DNA from: Myxococcus xanthus
Lineage (GTDB): Bacteria > Myxococcota > Myxococcia > Myxococcales > Myxococcaceae
Length of the DNA stretch: 64,000 nt
NCBI RefSeq assembly: GCF_900106535.1
Contig: NZ_FNOH01000013.1
Location: 124,001-188,000 of the forward strand
Reading direction: 5' to 3'
Made by a program: the position numbers and the translations under genes. Position 1 is the stretch's first letter. Each line of letters opens with the position of its first letter. Shown here piece by piece: positions 7,957 through 15,635 of the stretch. The notes beneath the pieces were generated by a model. It was given only the letters and a program-made list of their open reading frames with translations, was not told the origin of the DNA and made no database searches.

Positions 7957-8283
7957 ATGAAAATGCATGTCGTAGTAGGTGCAGTGTTCTCGATTCTCTT
8001 TTTCTCGGCAGATGCCAAGGCTGAAGATCAAGCGGACGCTGAGTGGACGAAGCACGCCAACAATGCTTGTACCAAGGCGGCGGGGGGAAAGACCGCCACG
8101 GTTGTTCCTGATTGGTCGGTGATAAATGTTGAGAAGTGTGGTGGGGTTGAATGCAAGGCGTCTGATGGTCGCAAGTTTCAGGTGAATCTGCCTAATGGAG
8201 CCCCTTGTATCAAGTACATGATTGTCACTCCGCCCCCTCGACCAGTGAGAGGGACGTGCAGCAATAGTCAATGTAGAACGTAG
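7957..8283 (+). CDS. small secreted cysteine-containing protein (cassette unit 2)
   Basis: The 108-residue product has a Sec signal peptide (MKMHVVVGAVFSILFFSADAKA). The mature protein has six cysteines (NACTK, EKCGGVECK, APCIK, GTCSN, QCRT) and a Pro-rich segment (TPPPRP) near the end. AGGAG at 7945-7949 lies 7 bp upstream of the ATG. It shares regulatory layout, size class and position next to a helicase remnant with the gene at 7145, but the proteins are not obviously alike beyond a CGG motif. No family is recognised. GC content is low for the window. Confidence 0.7.
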   Translation: MKMHVVVGAVFSILFFSADAKAEDQADAEWTKHANNACTKAAGGKTATVVPDWSVINVEKCGGVECKASDGRKFQVNLPNGAPCIKYMIVTPPPRPVRGTCSNSQCRT

Positions 8284-8343
8284 GCGGTAAATTGGGGGCA
8301 CGTTGGCGCTAGCGCTCTGGTGTTTTACACAGTCGTGGGTCGC

Positions 8344-8790
8344 GAAGTTCTGCTTCTGCGGCGTGCCCTCTGTCTGTTCGATGAACCGGGCGAAGTCGCG
8401 GGCCTTCTGGAAGGCCCCGACAAGCTCGTCGGTGTGCTGGTACAGCTCGACCTCAACTTCATCGGCGAGCTGCCCCTGACGGTGGCGCCGGCCGATAGCC
8501 TGTTCCCACGCAACGCCATCGGCCGGTGGATTCACGAACAGCATCCGCGAGAACATCGTCAGATTCTTCCCCGTACCGCGAGCACGAAGCGAAGCGACGA
8601 TGGACCGCTTCCCACTCTCCCGGATGATGGTCGCCGACGCTTCCGGGCCGCCGCCATGGAAGGGCACGCCCGCCGCCTTTGCGATACGCTGGCCAAGTTC
8701 CGGGAACTCAACCCATGCGATTCCCGGCGCAACATGGTTGACGCTGGTGTAGTCGGGTCGAACCTCGAGGAGTTCGCGCGCCTTCTTCTC
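8344..8790 (-). pseudogene. phage-type helicase 3' end, copy B (longer)
   Basis: Minus-strand reading runs from ARELLEVRPDYTSVNHVAPG through IIRESGKRSIVASLRARGTG, KNLTMFSRMLFVNPPADG, EQAIGRRHRQGQLADEVEVE to EGTPQKQNFA. GKNLTMFSRMLFVNPP resembles motif V and QAIGRRHRQGQ is motif VI of SF2 helicases. The N-terminal two-thirds of the enzyme is missing: at about 8790 the frame meets the start of an oppositely oriented membrane-protein gene. The stop codon seen in copy A is also lost. It is a larger duplicate of the fragment at 7626-7790. Confidence 0.65.
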
Positions 8791-8796
8791 GATGCC

Positions 8797-9176
8797 GTGA
8801 CGAGCCGGAACTACGCGCTGCTCGCCGCCCTGGTGGTGGTGGTGCTCGTCGACCTGCTGCGGAAGTTCGGTGGCGGGTTCATCCCGTTCTTCAATACCGA
8901 CAGGGGCGGCGCGGTCCTCGTGCTTGGCGTCTCCCTCGCTGGAGCGGTAGCGAACGCACTTGCCGCTGGGGCGCCATTCACCCTGGCGCTGCTGCTGACT
9001 GCGCTGCAAGTCGCCCTGACGGCTGCTGGTGGCTTCACCATCATCAAGCGGATTCTATTCAGGAGTGCCGCCATTGCCCGCGCCGAACTTGCGGGAGCGC
9101 TTGCCGCTGGGCAGGTCGCGGAGAAAGCGGCGCGATTGCCGTCCTGGAGCAACTCGACTCCCGGGGCGGCAAGTGA
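8797..9176 (+). pseudogene. phage-like membrane protein (holin-like), frameshifted near the 3' end
   Basis: From GTG 8797 the frame reads VTSRNYALLAALVVVVLVDL, with hydrophobic segments ALLAALVVVVLVDLL, AVLVLGVSLAGAVANALAAG and FTLALLLTALQVALTAAGGF. At about 9110-9125 the reading frame shifts by one base. The other frame gives ESGAIAVLEQLDSRGGK and a TGA at 9174-9176 that overlaps the GTG of the next gene, the normal coupling in a phage lysis module. Two or three membrane spans and the downstream partner suggest a holin-like role, but this is inference. The gene is probably dead, unless the C-terminal shift is harmless. Confidence 0.5.
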
Positions 9177-9212
9177 AGCTCGGCGCGCTCGTGCTGGCCG
9201 TACTGCTCGCGC
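9161..9212 (+). repeat. copy 2 of the 52-bp repeat shared with 2021-2072
   Basis: This is the parental-looking copy: it spans the overlap of the two phage-like genes and the first 13 codons of the second. It matches 2021-2072 at about 45 of 52 bases, both copies in the same orientation, 7,140 bp apart. Confidence 0.7.
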
Positions 9213-9472
9213 TTCCCGCGTCGGGCTCAGAGGTCATCAGCGTCGAGCGCGCTCAGCTCTTCCCCGATGGAGGCACAGCAGCCGTAGAGGTGGAGGGCGG
9301 CTGCTGGCTGTCGGAAAGCCGCTGCATTCGAACCGCTTCGGAGATTGCGCGGCTGCGAGCCGAGAACGAATCGTTACGCCAGCAGGCGGGGGACGTGTCC
9401 TTCACGGTCGCCGTTGTGGCCTTGCTTGCCGGGCTTGGGGCCGGGTTCGCCGTTGCGAGGCTCGCGAACTGA
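9173..9472 (+). CDS. phage-like small envelope protein (lysis-module type)
   Basis: The 99-residue product starts at GTG 9173 with a signal-peptide-like MKLGALVLAVLLALPASGS. It has a short domain with two cysteines (GGCWLSESRC), a coiled-coil stretch (ASEIARLRAENESLRQQAGD) and a C-terminal hydrophobic span (VAVVALLAGLGAGFAVA). A signal, a coiled coil and a C-terminal membrane anchor is an architecture used by phage envelope/lysis accessory proteins. A spanin-type role is possible but unproven. It overlaps the holin-like gene upstream by 4 bp. The frame itself is intact. Confidence 0.55.
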   Translation: MKLGALVLAVLLALPASGSEVISVERAQLFPDGGTAAVEVEGGCWLSESRCIRTASEIARLRAENESLRQQAGDVSFTVAVVALLAGLGAGFAVARLAN

Positions 9473-9699
9473 TAGTGGGCGGCTACGGAATCGGCGCGGT
9501 TGGTCTGGGACCTCGCGACGCCGTGAACTACGTACTCACCGCAGCCGCCCGAACGCCTTCATACATAGGAGGGACCAACAAGCCAAGAGTGGGGCAGGGG
9601 GGGACCGCTCGCCACACGGGGCGTGTTGGCCTGTAGGAAATAGGCCCACTGCGCGAGTATCCGCGATGGTAGCCTTCCGATTCGGGAGGTCATGCGCCA
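9473..9699. other. intergenic stretch at the right edge of the phage-like island
   Basis: No gene is supported here. The stretch carries GGAGG at 9685-9689, serving the TTG start at 9700. The codons after 9473 in the neighbouring frames are open by GC bias only. Confidence 0.4.
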
Positions 9700-10563
9700 T
9701 TGCTCCAGCCGTCTAGATTGGCCCTTGCTCTCGCGCTCGTATGGGGCGCTGCCGTGGAGGCCCAACCTTCAGCCGCAGCCCGCATGCGGAGAGAGCGTGT
9801 TGTCACGGTTCCTGGAGCTGCGGCAGAGCCCCTTCCTGTCGTCCATGTCGCGCATGACACGCCGACACTTCTCCTGTTCCCGGCCCCTATCAACCGGAAG
9901 ACTCTGACCTTCGACGAGTCGCGGATTCGCATCCTGGATGCTGGTGAGCGGTCCGTCATCGTTCAGCCCGTGGCGGACCTTCCCGAAGGTGAGCGCTACG
10001 AAGTCGGGGTCTTCTTCGCGGATGGCCGGGCTCCTGCGCGAGCCGCCTTCTCACTGGTCACAGACCCGGCCGAAGTGGACACTCGAATTGATGTTCAACG
10101 CCCTGAGCTGGCGGATATGGCTTGCCCGGTAGACGTGCCGCGAACGCCTCGGCCCGAAGACTTCGTGCTGCTGGGGTATGTTGACAAGGAAGGCGTAACG
10201 GCGACGCCCATCAAACTCCACGCTGATTCGGAGCGAGGATTCTCAGTAATTTCAGCGATGGCTTATCGTGGACAGGGATGGGTATTAGTCGATGCTACTA
10301 TTCGAAACTATCCCGGGCGGGCACCTTGGGTGCCACGAGAGGCTATGTTGACGGGGCGAGCCGGCTTGCCGCTGCGTGCTCGGCTTGTGACAGTGGACGA
10401 AGGTGCATTCGTTCCAGGTGGATTCGGACGCATTCTCGCTGTTGCTGAGACAGCGCAGTTGAGCAATAGCCCAGTTTACACTTTGGAAGTGGTTGGAGAT
10501 GGTCGCACGCTTACGATTCCCAATGTGAGGTTGCCAAAGGCTGTCTCCGGGGGAACTCCATGA
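9700..10563 (+). CDS. DUF2381 (TIGR02268) family secreted protein
   Basis: The 287-residue product has a signal peptide (LQPSRLALALALVWGAAVEAQ). It then shows the pattern of the Myxococcus paralogous family DUF2381/TIGR02268: the tract VVHVAHDTPTLLLFPAPI, then SVIVQPVADLPEGERYEVGV, then a second half with strands such as VLVDATIRNYPGRAPWVP. The function of the family is unknown; its genes commonly pair with Ser/Thr kinase genes. I chose TTG 9700 because it gives a complete signal peptide and has GGAGG 10 bp upstream; the ATG at 9692 is out of frame. The stop overlaps the ATG of the kinase gene (ATGA at 10560-10563), so the two are translationally coupled. Confidence 0.8.
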   Translation: MLQPSRLALALALVWGAAVEAQPSAAARMRRERVVTVPGAAAEPLPVVHVAHDTPTLLLFPAPINRKTLTFDESRIRILDAGERSVIVQPVADLPEGERYEVGVFFADGRAPARAAFSLVTDPAEVDTRIDVQRPELADMACPVDVPRTPRPEDFVLLGYVDKEGVTATPIKLHADSERGFSVISAMAYRGQGWVLVDATIRNYPGRAPWVPREAMLTGRAGLPLRARLVTVDEGAFVPGGFGRILAVAETAQLSNSPVYTLEVVGDGRTLTIPNVRLPKAVSGGTP

Positions 10564-12350
10564 ACGTGATTTCGTTGTTTCCGCCCCCTGGAACGACCAT
10601 CGACGGATGGAGTGTTGTTCGGGAGCTTGGAAACGGAGGGTTTGCAGTCGTCTACCTCGTCGAGAAGCACGGTCTCAGATGCGCGCTCAAGTTGGCGCGC
10701 CACCGGGATTCGAGTGGGGACGACAAGCAGACTCACGCACGGACGCTTCGGGAGCTTTCGGCCCTCCTCCTCCTGGACCATCCGAACATCGTCAAGCACC
10801 GTGGGTATGGATACTCTGAGCAGGGGAATGTCTATCTCGCGCTTGAGTACGTAGATGGGTGGACCCTTGCCGAATGGGCGGAGCGTAAACACCCCACGGT
10901 TCAGGAGGTTTTGCATGTCTTCGACAAGATTTCCGCCGCGCTTTCGTACATGCACGGCCGTGGTGTCCTGCATCGGGATTTGAAACTGTCCAACGTTCTG
11001 ATTCGGAAGAGCGATGGAGAGCCGGTCATCATCGACTTTAGCTGTGCAAGCTACTCGTTGGCCGAAGAGCTGACGGATTGGGGCTTGCCGCCGGGAACTG
11101 ACCGCTTTCGTGCGCCGGAACAGTTCACATGGCTCCGGGAGCACAAGGCCGAACAGCGAGCGAAGTACGCCTTCCAAGTTGCGGACGAGATTTTCGCCGT
11201 CGGGGCGATGCTCTATGAGTTGCTGACCGACCCCCGACCGACGGAGGTTCAAGCGCGAGTTACGCTCAACAGCACCGTCATGAAGCCGCCTCCTGCGCGT
11301 GCGTTGAACGTGCGTGTTCCGGAAGCGCTGAACGACCTCGTTGATTGCATCCTGTCGCGTGAACCGGCAAGGCGCCCTGTCGACACTGAGGCGTTGCGCC
11401 GGGAGCTGGGCGAACTCCTGGCCTATTCGAGCGCGGAGTACCTATCCCCGGTGCATCCGCCGTCCGAACAGCGGCCATTGGAGCCGCCGGATCAGGTGAT
11501 GCCCGAAGTTGCCAACCCGCGCCTTCCTGTGTCGCCAACGCGTTCTGGTCGGGAGAGGTGGGGACTCGCGGCGGGCTTGGCTGCCCTCATCGCGCTTACC
11601 GTGGCCGGGAGCTTCTTGCTCAGCCGAGGGGAACCCACGGAGTCCGGGGCGCAGACCGTCGTTGGTGTGTCGCGCCCGCAGATCCCTCCACATTCCGCGC
11701 CGCTCACGTCGACTGCCCCTGCTATGTCACCACCAAGCCCCCCGCCCATGACGCTGACGGGCCTTGCGACTGCCGTTCCGAAGGAAGGTTCAACCGTGAA
11801 GACGCCTCCGTCACCTGAGTCCCCACTCCAAGGACGCCCGTCACGCGGGAGAACGAAGGCCGCCGCTGCTGCCGACTGCGCGACGATGACTCTCGTTGCG
11901 GCACTCGCGGCAGGTTGCCCCAGTGCCCAGATTCGACCTGAAGCGTTCACTTGCCCGGCTGGTGCGGAGGAGGTGATGCAGGAGGATCTCCGCTGGAAGG
12001 TGAATCAGAGTTTCGCGCTCACCTTGGATGCCCGCCATGAGACGGACGCCTACGTTTGGTTCACTGCGGGGGCGGAGGTGATGGGGGTCGTTCCAAAGGG
12101 CGTTCCATCAGCCCAAAGGGCGGTCGCCCCTCCCGGAACGCGCTTCTACGGCAAGGCATACTTCCTTTCCGATCGAATGGGCCGCTCTGAGGGGCCTGCG
12201 CTGGTCATCCGCTACGATCGTGTGAAGCTCCCTGGGCAGGACGAGCGCCCGGTTTGCTTCGTCGTCGAGTCGCCTTCCAAGGGGTACGAAGATGGCAGGG
12301 TGAAGGCGTACAACTTAGGTGGCGGCTACGTCGTAGACCGTTGGCCCTGA
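10560..12350 (+). CDS. transmembrane Ser/Thr protein kinase with DFS in place of DFG
   Basis: The 596-residue product has a Hanks-type kinase domain at about residues 20-285: glycine loop LGNGGFAVVY, ATP lysine in CALKLARH, catalytic loop HRDLKLSNVLI (about 138), metal motif DFSCAS in place of DFG (about 159) and APEQF. The Asp of DFG and the HRD are kept, so activity is plausible. A Pro/Thr-rich linker follows, interrupted by one membrane span (LAAGLAALIALTVAGSFLL, about 345-365), so the C-terminal part is extracytoplasmic. That part has four or more Cys and a small domain with AYVWFTAGAEVMGVVPKG. It is coupled to the DUF2381 gene, suggesting the secreted partner acts with the kinase's sensor side. 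Confidence 0.88.
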   Translation: MNVISLFPPPGTTIDGWSVVRELGNGGFAVVYLVEKHGLRCALKLARHRDSSGDDKQTHARTLRELSALLLLDHPNIVKHRGYGYSEQGNVYLALEYVDGWTLAEWAERKHPTVQEVLHVFDKISAALSYMHGRGVLHRDLKLSNVLIRKSDGEPVIIDFSCASYSLAEELTDWGLPPGTDRFRAPEQFTWLREHKAEQRAKYAFQVADEIFAVGAMLYELLTDPRPTEVQARVTLNSTVMKPPPARALNVRVPEALNDLVDCILSREPARRPVDTEALRRELGELLAYSSAEYLSPVHPPSEQRPLEPPDQVMPEVANPRLPVSPTRSGRERWGLAAGLAALIALTVAGSFLLSRGEPTESGAQTVVGVSRPQIPPHSAPLTSTAPAMSPPSPPPMTLTGLATAVPKEGSTVKTPPSPESPLQGRPSRGRTKAAAAADCATMTLVAALAAGCPSAQIRPEAFTCPAGAEEVMQEDLRWKVNQSFALTLDARHETDAYVWFTAGAEVMGVVPKGVPSAQRAVAPPGTRFYGKAYFLSDRMGRSEGPALVIRYDRVKLPGQDERPVCFVVESPSKGYEDGRVKAYNLGGGYVVDRWP

Positions 12351-12503
12351 GCGTCGCGAAAGACGTAATAGGTAGGAGGTCAACTTCGGGCCGAACGCGC
12401 CGTTTTGACCCCATGACCTGTGAGGGCGTTCCCTCAACCGGATGCCGCAGGTAGCGTTTTCCTCGTCGCGTTGGTTGCGAGTTCGCACACGAGGGGCAAC
12501 GGC
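12351..12503. other. spacer between kinase and pseudokinase genes
   Basis: This 153-bp stretch holds no gene. TTTTGACC at about 12401 could be part of a -35 element but no matching -10 is clear. GGGGCAACGGC just before the ATG at 12504 is a weak ribosome site. Confidence 0.3.
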
Positions 12504-13658
12504 ATGTCGAAGGCAATCGAGTTCAAGATCCCACGGGGGGCGATCCTCTTTTCGGCGGGCGGAGTCGGCTACGAGTACCGCGAGGACTTAGGGCCGGCTC
12601 ACCACGGGATGTCCCTGTTCGTAGCGAGGCTGCGGGCCGCGTCCGGCGCGCCGCGTGGGAAGGTGCTGCTCAAGGCGGTTCCGGCTCCATCGGAAACGGA
12701 CGGCGCCCGGGTCATGCGTGCGCGCGCGAAGCTCGACGAGCAGGTTCGCCTTGCGGCCTTCCTCAAGCACCCGGCCATCCTCAAGGTTCATGGGCTGCAC
12801 AAGGTCGAGGGCTATTGGTACGTCAGCACGGAGCACCCGGACGGCCACTCCCTGAATGAGTTGCTGACGCTCGTTGGTGAGAGTCAGCGATGGTTCTCGC
12901 CGCTCTTCGTGCTCTATGTCGGGGCGCAGGTCGCAGCGGCTCTTGAGCACGCGCACGCCGCGAAGGACGAGCAGGGACGGCCGCTAAACATCGTTCATCG
13001 AGCCGTTGACGTTGAGCACATCTTCGTCAACTGGGACGGGACGGTTCAGCTCGCCGACTTCGGCCTCGCGCTGTCCGACTTGCCGGGGCGCGTAGCTTCA
13101 TCCGCGCGCGGCCCTTTGGGGGACCACTTCTACTCATCACCGGAGATGCTGCTCGGAGGGAGCGTCGACGCCCGCGCCGACCTCTTCACGCTGGGCGTCG
13201 TGCTGCTCGAACTGGCAACGGGGAAGAACCTGCTTTTCTGCCCGGACGACATCACGCCCGACGTCATGGCCTCGTTGCCCACGAAGAAGCGTCGGCGGGT
13301 TGCTCGGGCGGTCAAGCGGGCTACGCTCGCAGGGGCGCCGCCGTTGGTGGCCGACGCAATTTGGCGCGCGGCGACACTGACGGTTGCGGACGTAGACGCA
13401 ATGACCGAAGGGCTCCCCCAGGGCCTGCGAGTGACGCTGAACCGGCTACTTCGGGTTGCCCCTCGGGAGCGTTACCAGTCGGCGGGGGAGTTGGCGGCCG
13501 ACCTGACGGCCTGGCTTGGCGGCACTTTCGCGAAGGCCGACGCCGCAGCCGAGCTGAAGTCTCGGCCTGCTCAGGCAGAAGCGGCGCTGGATTCGATGGC
13601 GACCCTGCCGCCTCGCGGTCGCGGCAAGCGCAAGCCGGATAATGTGACGACGGCGTGA
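12504..13658 (+). CDS. predicted Ser/Thr pseudokinase
   Basis: The 384-residue protein has a Hanks-type kinase fold but degenerate catalysis. The nucleotide lysine is present (KVLLKAVP) and DFG is present (LADFGLA, about 186), followed by SSPEML as the APE-like motif. The catalytic loop reads HRAVDVEHIFV (about 164) where HRDLKPENIL is expected, so catalytic Asp, the Lys at +2 and the metal-binding Asn are all replaced. The glycine loop (GPAHHGMSLFVA) is also poor. No membrane span is visible, so it is probably cytoplasmic. I predict a phosphotransfer-dead scaffold or allosteric partner, perhaps of the active kinase upstream; this is inference. Start ATG 12504 is chosen because the fold begins soon after it. 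Confidence 0.8.
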   Translation: MSKAIEFKIPRGAILFSAGGVGYEYREDLGPAHHGMSLFVARLRAASGAPRGKVLLKAVPAPSETDGARVMRARAKLDEQVRLAAFLKHPAILKVHGLHKVEGYWYVSTEHPDGHSLNELLTLVGESQRWFSPLFVLYVGAQVAAALEHAHAAKDEQGRPLNIVHRAVDVEHIFVNWDGTVQLADFGLALSDLPGRVASSARGPLGDHFYSSPEMLLGGSVDARADLFTLGVVLLELATGKNLLFCPDDITPDVMASLPTKKRRRVARAVKRATLAGAPPLVADAIWRAATLTVADVDAMTEGLPQGLRVTLNRLLRVAPRERYQSAGELAADLTAWLGGTFAKADAAAELKSRPAQAEAALDSMATLPPRGRGKRKPDNVTTA

Positions 13659-13734
13659 TTGATGTGCTTCTGAGCCAGTCGACGCAGTCGGGAAACAGGC
13701 TGCGTTGGCCCGCGAAGGAACAACACGGAGCGGC

Positions 13735-13784
13735 CAAAAACAAACGGGGTTGGACGGTTTGATCCGTCCAACCCCGCGTTTTTA
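13735..13784. terminator. bidirectional rho-independent terminator
   Basis: A perfect 13-bp stem, CGGGGTTGGACGG (13745-13757) and CCGTCCAACCCCG (13764-13776), with loop TTTGAT. It is flanked by an A-rich run on the left (CAAAAACAAA) and TTTTT on the right. It can end both the pseudokinase transcript and the tRNA-Lys/tRNA-Glu transcript from the other strand. Confidence 0.88.
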
Positions 13785-13787
13785 CAG

Positions 13788-13860
13788 TGTCCCCGACGGG
13801 ATTCGAACCCGTGTTACCGGCTTGAAAGGCCAGCGTCCTGGGCCTCTAGACGACGGGGAC
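13788..13860 (-). tRNA. tRNA-Glu (anticodon TTC)
   Basis: Minus strand. Acceptor stem GTCCCCG pairs with CGGGGAC, followed by discriminator A; CCA is not encoded. T-arm GGGTTCGAATCCC and anticodon loop CTTTCAA give anticodon TTC, reading GAA/GAG. Length 73 nt. The 3' end faces the accessory region on the left. It follows tRNA-Lys in the same direction. Confidence 0.93.
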
Positions 13861-13883
13861 AGCACACCTTCACTTCAACTACA

Positions 13884-13956
<73 letters not shown>

Positions 13957-14147
13957 GCACTATTCTTTTTTAAATTTTTCGCCACCACCCCGGAAGCCCC
14001 CGGGGCAGGCGCTTCCTACCAGCACTCGGCGACGCTTTCCACTGGCGAGCGCATGGGGCTGTTTCTGACACGCCCCGACCGCTTTCCGGTGAACGTCAGG
14101 GCCAGCGCCCTTCGCCGCGTGTCACCCCAGGGCGATATACAGGAACC

Positions 14148-14678
14148 ATGTCCCAGGACGTACATCCGGATGAACAGGAGACCGAGGACGACGCCGAGCG
14201 GGCCCCGTTCCGCCGCTACCTCACCCGGGCGGGCGCCGAGCGCCTGCACCGCGAGCTCGTCCACCTTCTCAACGAGGAGCGCCCCAAGGTGACGGCCGAG
14301 GTCTCCGCTGCCGCCGCTCAGGGCGACCGCTCCGAGAACGCCGAGTACATCTACGGGAAGAAGCGCCTGCGCGAAATCGACCGCCGCCTCCGTTTCCTCC
14401 AGAAGCGCCTGGACACCGCCACCATCGTCACGCCCGCCGAGCAGACCGACCGCTCCCGCGTCTTCTTCGGGGCGACGGTGAGCCTGGAGGACGAGGACGG
14501 CGGCCGCAGCACCTACCAGATCGTGGGTTCCGACGAGATTGACGCCTCGGGCGGGCGCATCAGCGTCGAATCCCCCATGGGGCGGGCGCTCCTTCGCAAG
14601 GCCGTGGGAGACTCGGTCGAGGTGCGGCGGCCGCGCGGGGACATCGAACTCACGGTGGTGGACATCCGCTACGAATAG
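14148..14678 (+). CDS. greB: transcription elongation factor GreB
   Basis: The 176-residue protein matches the GreA/GreB family: an N-terminal coiled-coil finger (LTRAGAERLHRELVHLLNEE and GDRSENAEYIYGKKRLREID) and a C-terminal FKBP-like domain (VFFGATVSLEDEDGG to the end). The acidic tip residues in the GDRSENAEY turn insert into the RNA polymerase secondary channel and trigger cleavage of backtracked RNA. YIYGKKRLREIDRR is the GreB version of the motif. It has a short acidic N-terminal extension (HPDEQETEDD). The next gene starts within 10 bp of its stop. Confidence 0.93.
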   Translation: MSQDVHPDEQETEDDAERAPFRRYLTRAGAERLHRELVHLLNEERPKVTAEVSAAAAQGDRSENAEYIYGKKRLREIDRRLRFLQKRLDTATIVTPAEQTDRSRVFFGATVSLEDEDGGRSTYQIVGSDEIDASGGRISVESPMGRALLRKAVGDSVEVRRPRGDIELTVVDIRYE

Positions 14679-14687
14679 GTGGAAGCC

Positions 14688-15635
14688 ATGCCTCGGATTC
14701 AGCCCATCAACCCCCGCTACCGTCGCATCTATCAGGCGCTGAGCGGGCCGGACCTGGCCGTTTCCGAGAGCGCGGGGATGACCCTGGAAGACCTGGGGCT
14801 GGGCAGCGCCGAAGCCTCCCGCGGGGACCTCGTCTTTGGCACCTACAGCCCCCAGGGCCTGGAGCGGGCCCTACGTGCCTATGGGCTGTTCCAGCGCGTC
14901 GAGGAGCGGGTGGGGCCGCTGGAGCTTCGCGTCGTGTGCACGGACCCGTACCGGCCACGCATCATCCTGTGGAGCAGGCGGTTCTACGTCCCCGTGGCGG
15001 ACCTGGACCTGCGGCGGACGACCGGGGCGGAGGTGGGGCTCGGTGACGCGCTCGCCGCCACGCCGCTGCTGTACCTGGACTCGCTGTTGCTCCAGAACCC
15101 GGGGCGCGCCTTCGACTGGAACCGGCCTCCGCTGCCCGGGCAGAACCACCCCGGGCTCAAGCTCGCCGGCCACATCCTGGACGTGCTCCTGCTGATGGCC
15201 CGCCGTATCGGCACCGAGGCCTTGGCCCTCACGCCGTCCACCTTCGCCGCCGCCTGCGTCTATGACCGCCGCTTCCTCTTCGTGGATGGCGCCGCGCAGG
15301 GCCGCTTCCTCGCGCTTCGTCAGGCGGGGCGGCACCTGCCGCGCTGGCTCCATGCGTGGGCGGTGGAGCTGCACTGCATGCGGGACGAGCACGGAGAGGC
15401 CGTGGCCTTCAAGCCTTCGCCCATGGTGTCTCCGCTGAGCTCGCGGCTGGGGCTGCACTTCGATGCGAACACGTGGGATGACGCGCTCCAACTGGATGCC
15501 CGGCGGCAGCTCACGCTCGATGAGGAGACACTCCAGCGGCGCTTTCCCTGGGAGCGGATGCCCCCGGGGCCGCCGCCCGAGCGGGTGGCGGAGCTGCTTG
15601 GATATGATCCGCTCGCGCCTGTCGTGGCGCACTGA
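14688..15635 (+). CDS. conserved protein of unknown function
   Basis: The 315-residue soluble protein has no signal peptide or membrane span and I do not recognise the family. Features include a short N-terminal motif (PRIQPINPRYRRIYQALSG), a tract rich in Arg and aromatics (RPRIILWSRRFYVPVADLDL) and a basic helix (ILDVLLLMARRIGTEALAL). I prefer the ATG at 14688, preceded by GGTGGAAG, over the GTG at 14679 that directly follows the greB stop. It is tightly linked to greB, so the two are likely cotranscribed. Confidence 0.7.
   Translation: MPRIQPINPRYRRIYQALSGPDLAVSESAGMTLEDLGLGSAEASRGDLVFGTYSPQGLERALRAYGLFQRVEERVGPLELRVVCTDPYRPRIILWSRRFYVPVADLDLRRTTGAEVGLGDALAATPLLYLDSLLLQNPGRAFDWNRPPLPGQNHPGLKLAGHILDVLLLMARRIGTEALALTPSTFAAACVYDRRFLFVDGAAQGRFLALRQAGRHLPRWLHAWAVELHCMRDEHGEAVAFKPSPMVSPLSSRLGLHFDANTWDDALQLDARRQLTLDEETLQRRFPWERMPPGPPPERVAELLGYDPLAPVVAH

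Noticed and set aside
8320-9636. 438-codon plus-strand frame over the helicase remnant and phage-like genes
   Set aside because: Only 8797 to about 9110 has a real coding signal; the rest is antisense to the helicase remnant or overlaps the lysis-like gene in the wrong frame.
14000-14040. GGAAGC/GCTTCC inverted repeat near the tRNA genes
   Set aside because: Short arms, a long GC-rich loop and no T-tract; more likely chance in GC-rich DNA.
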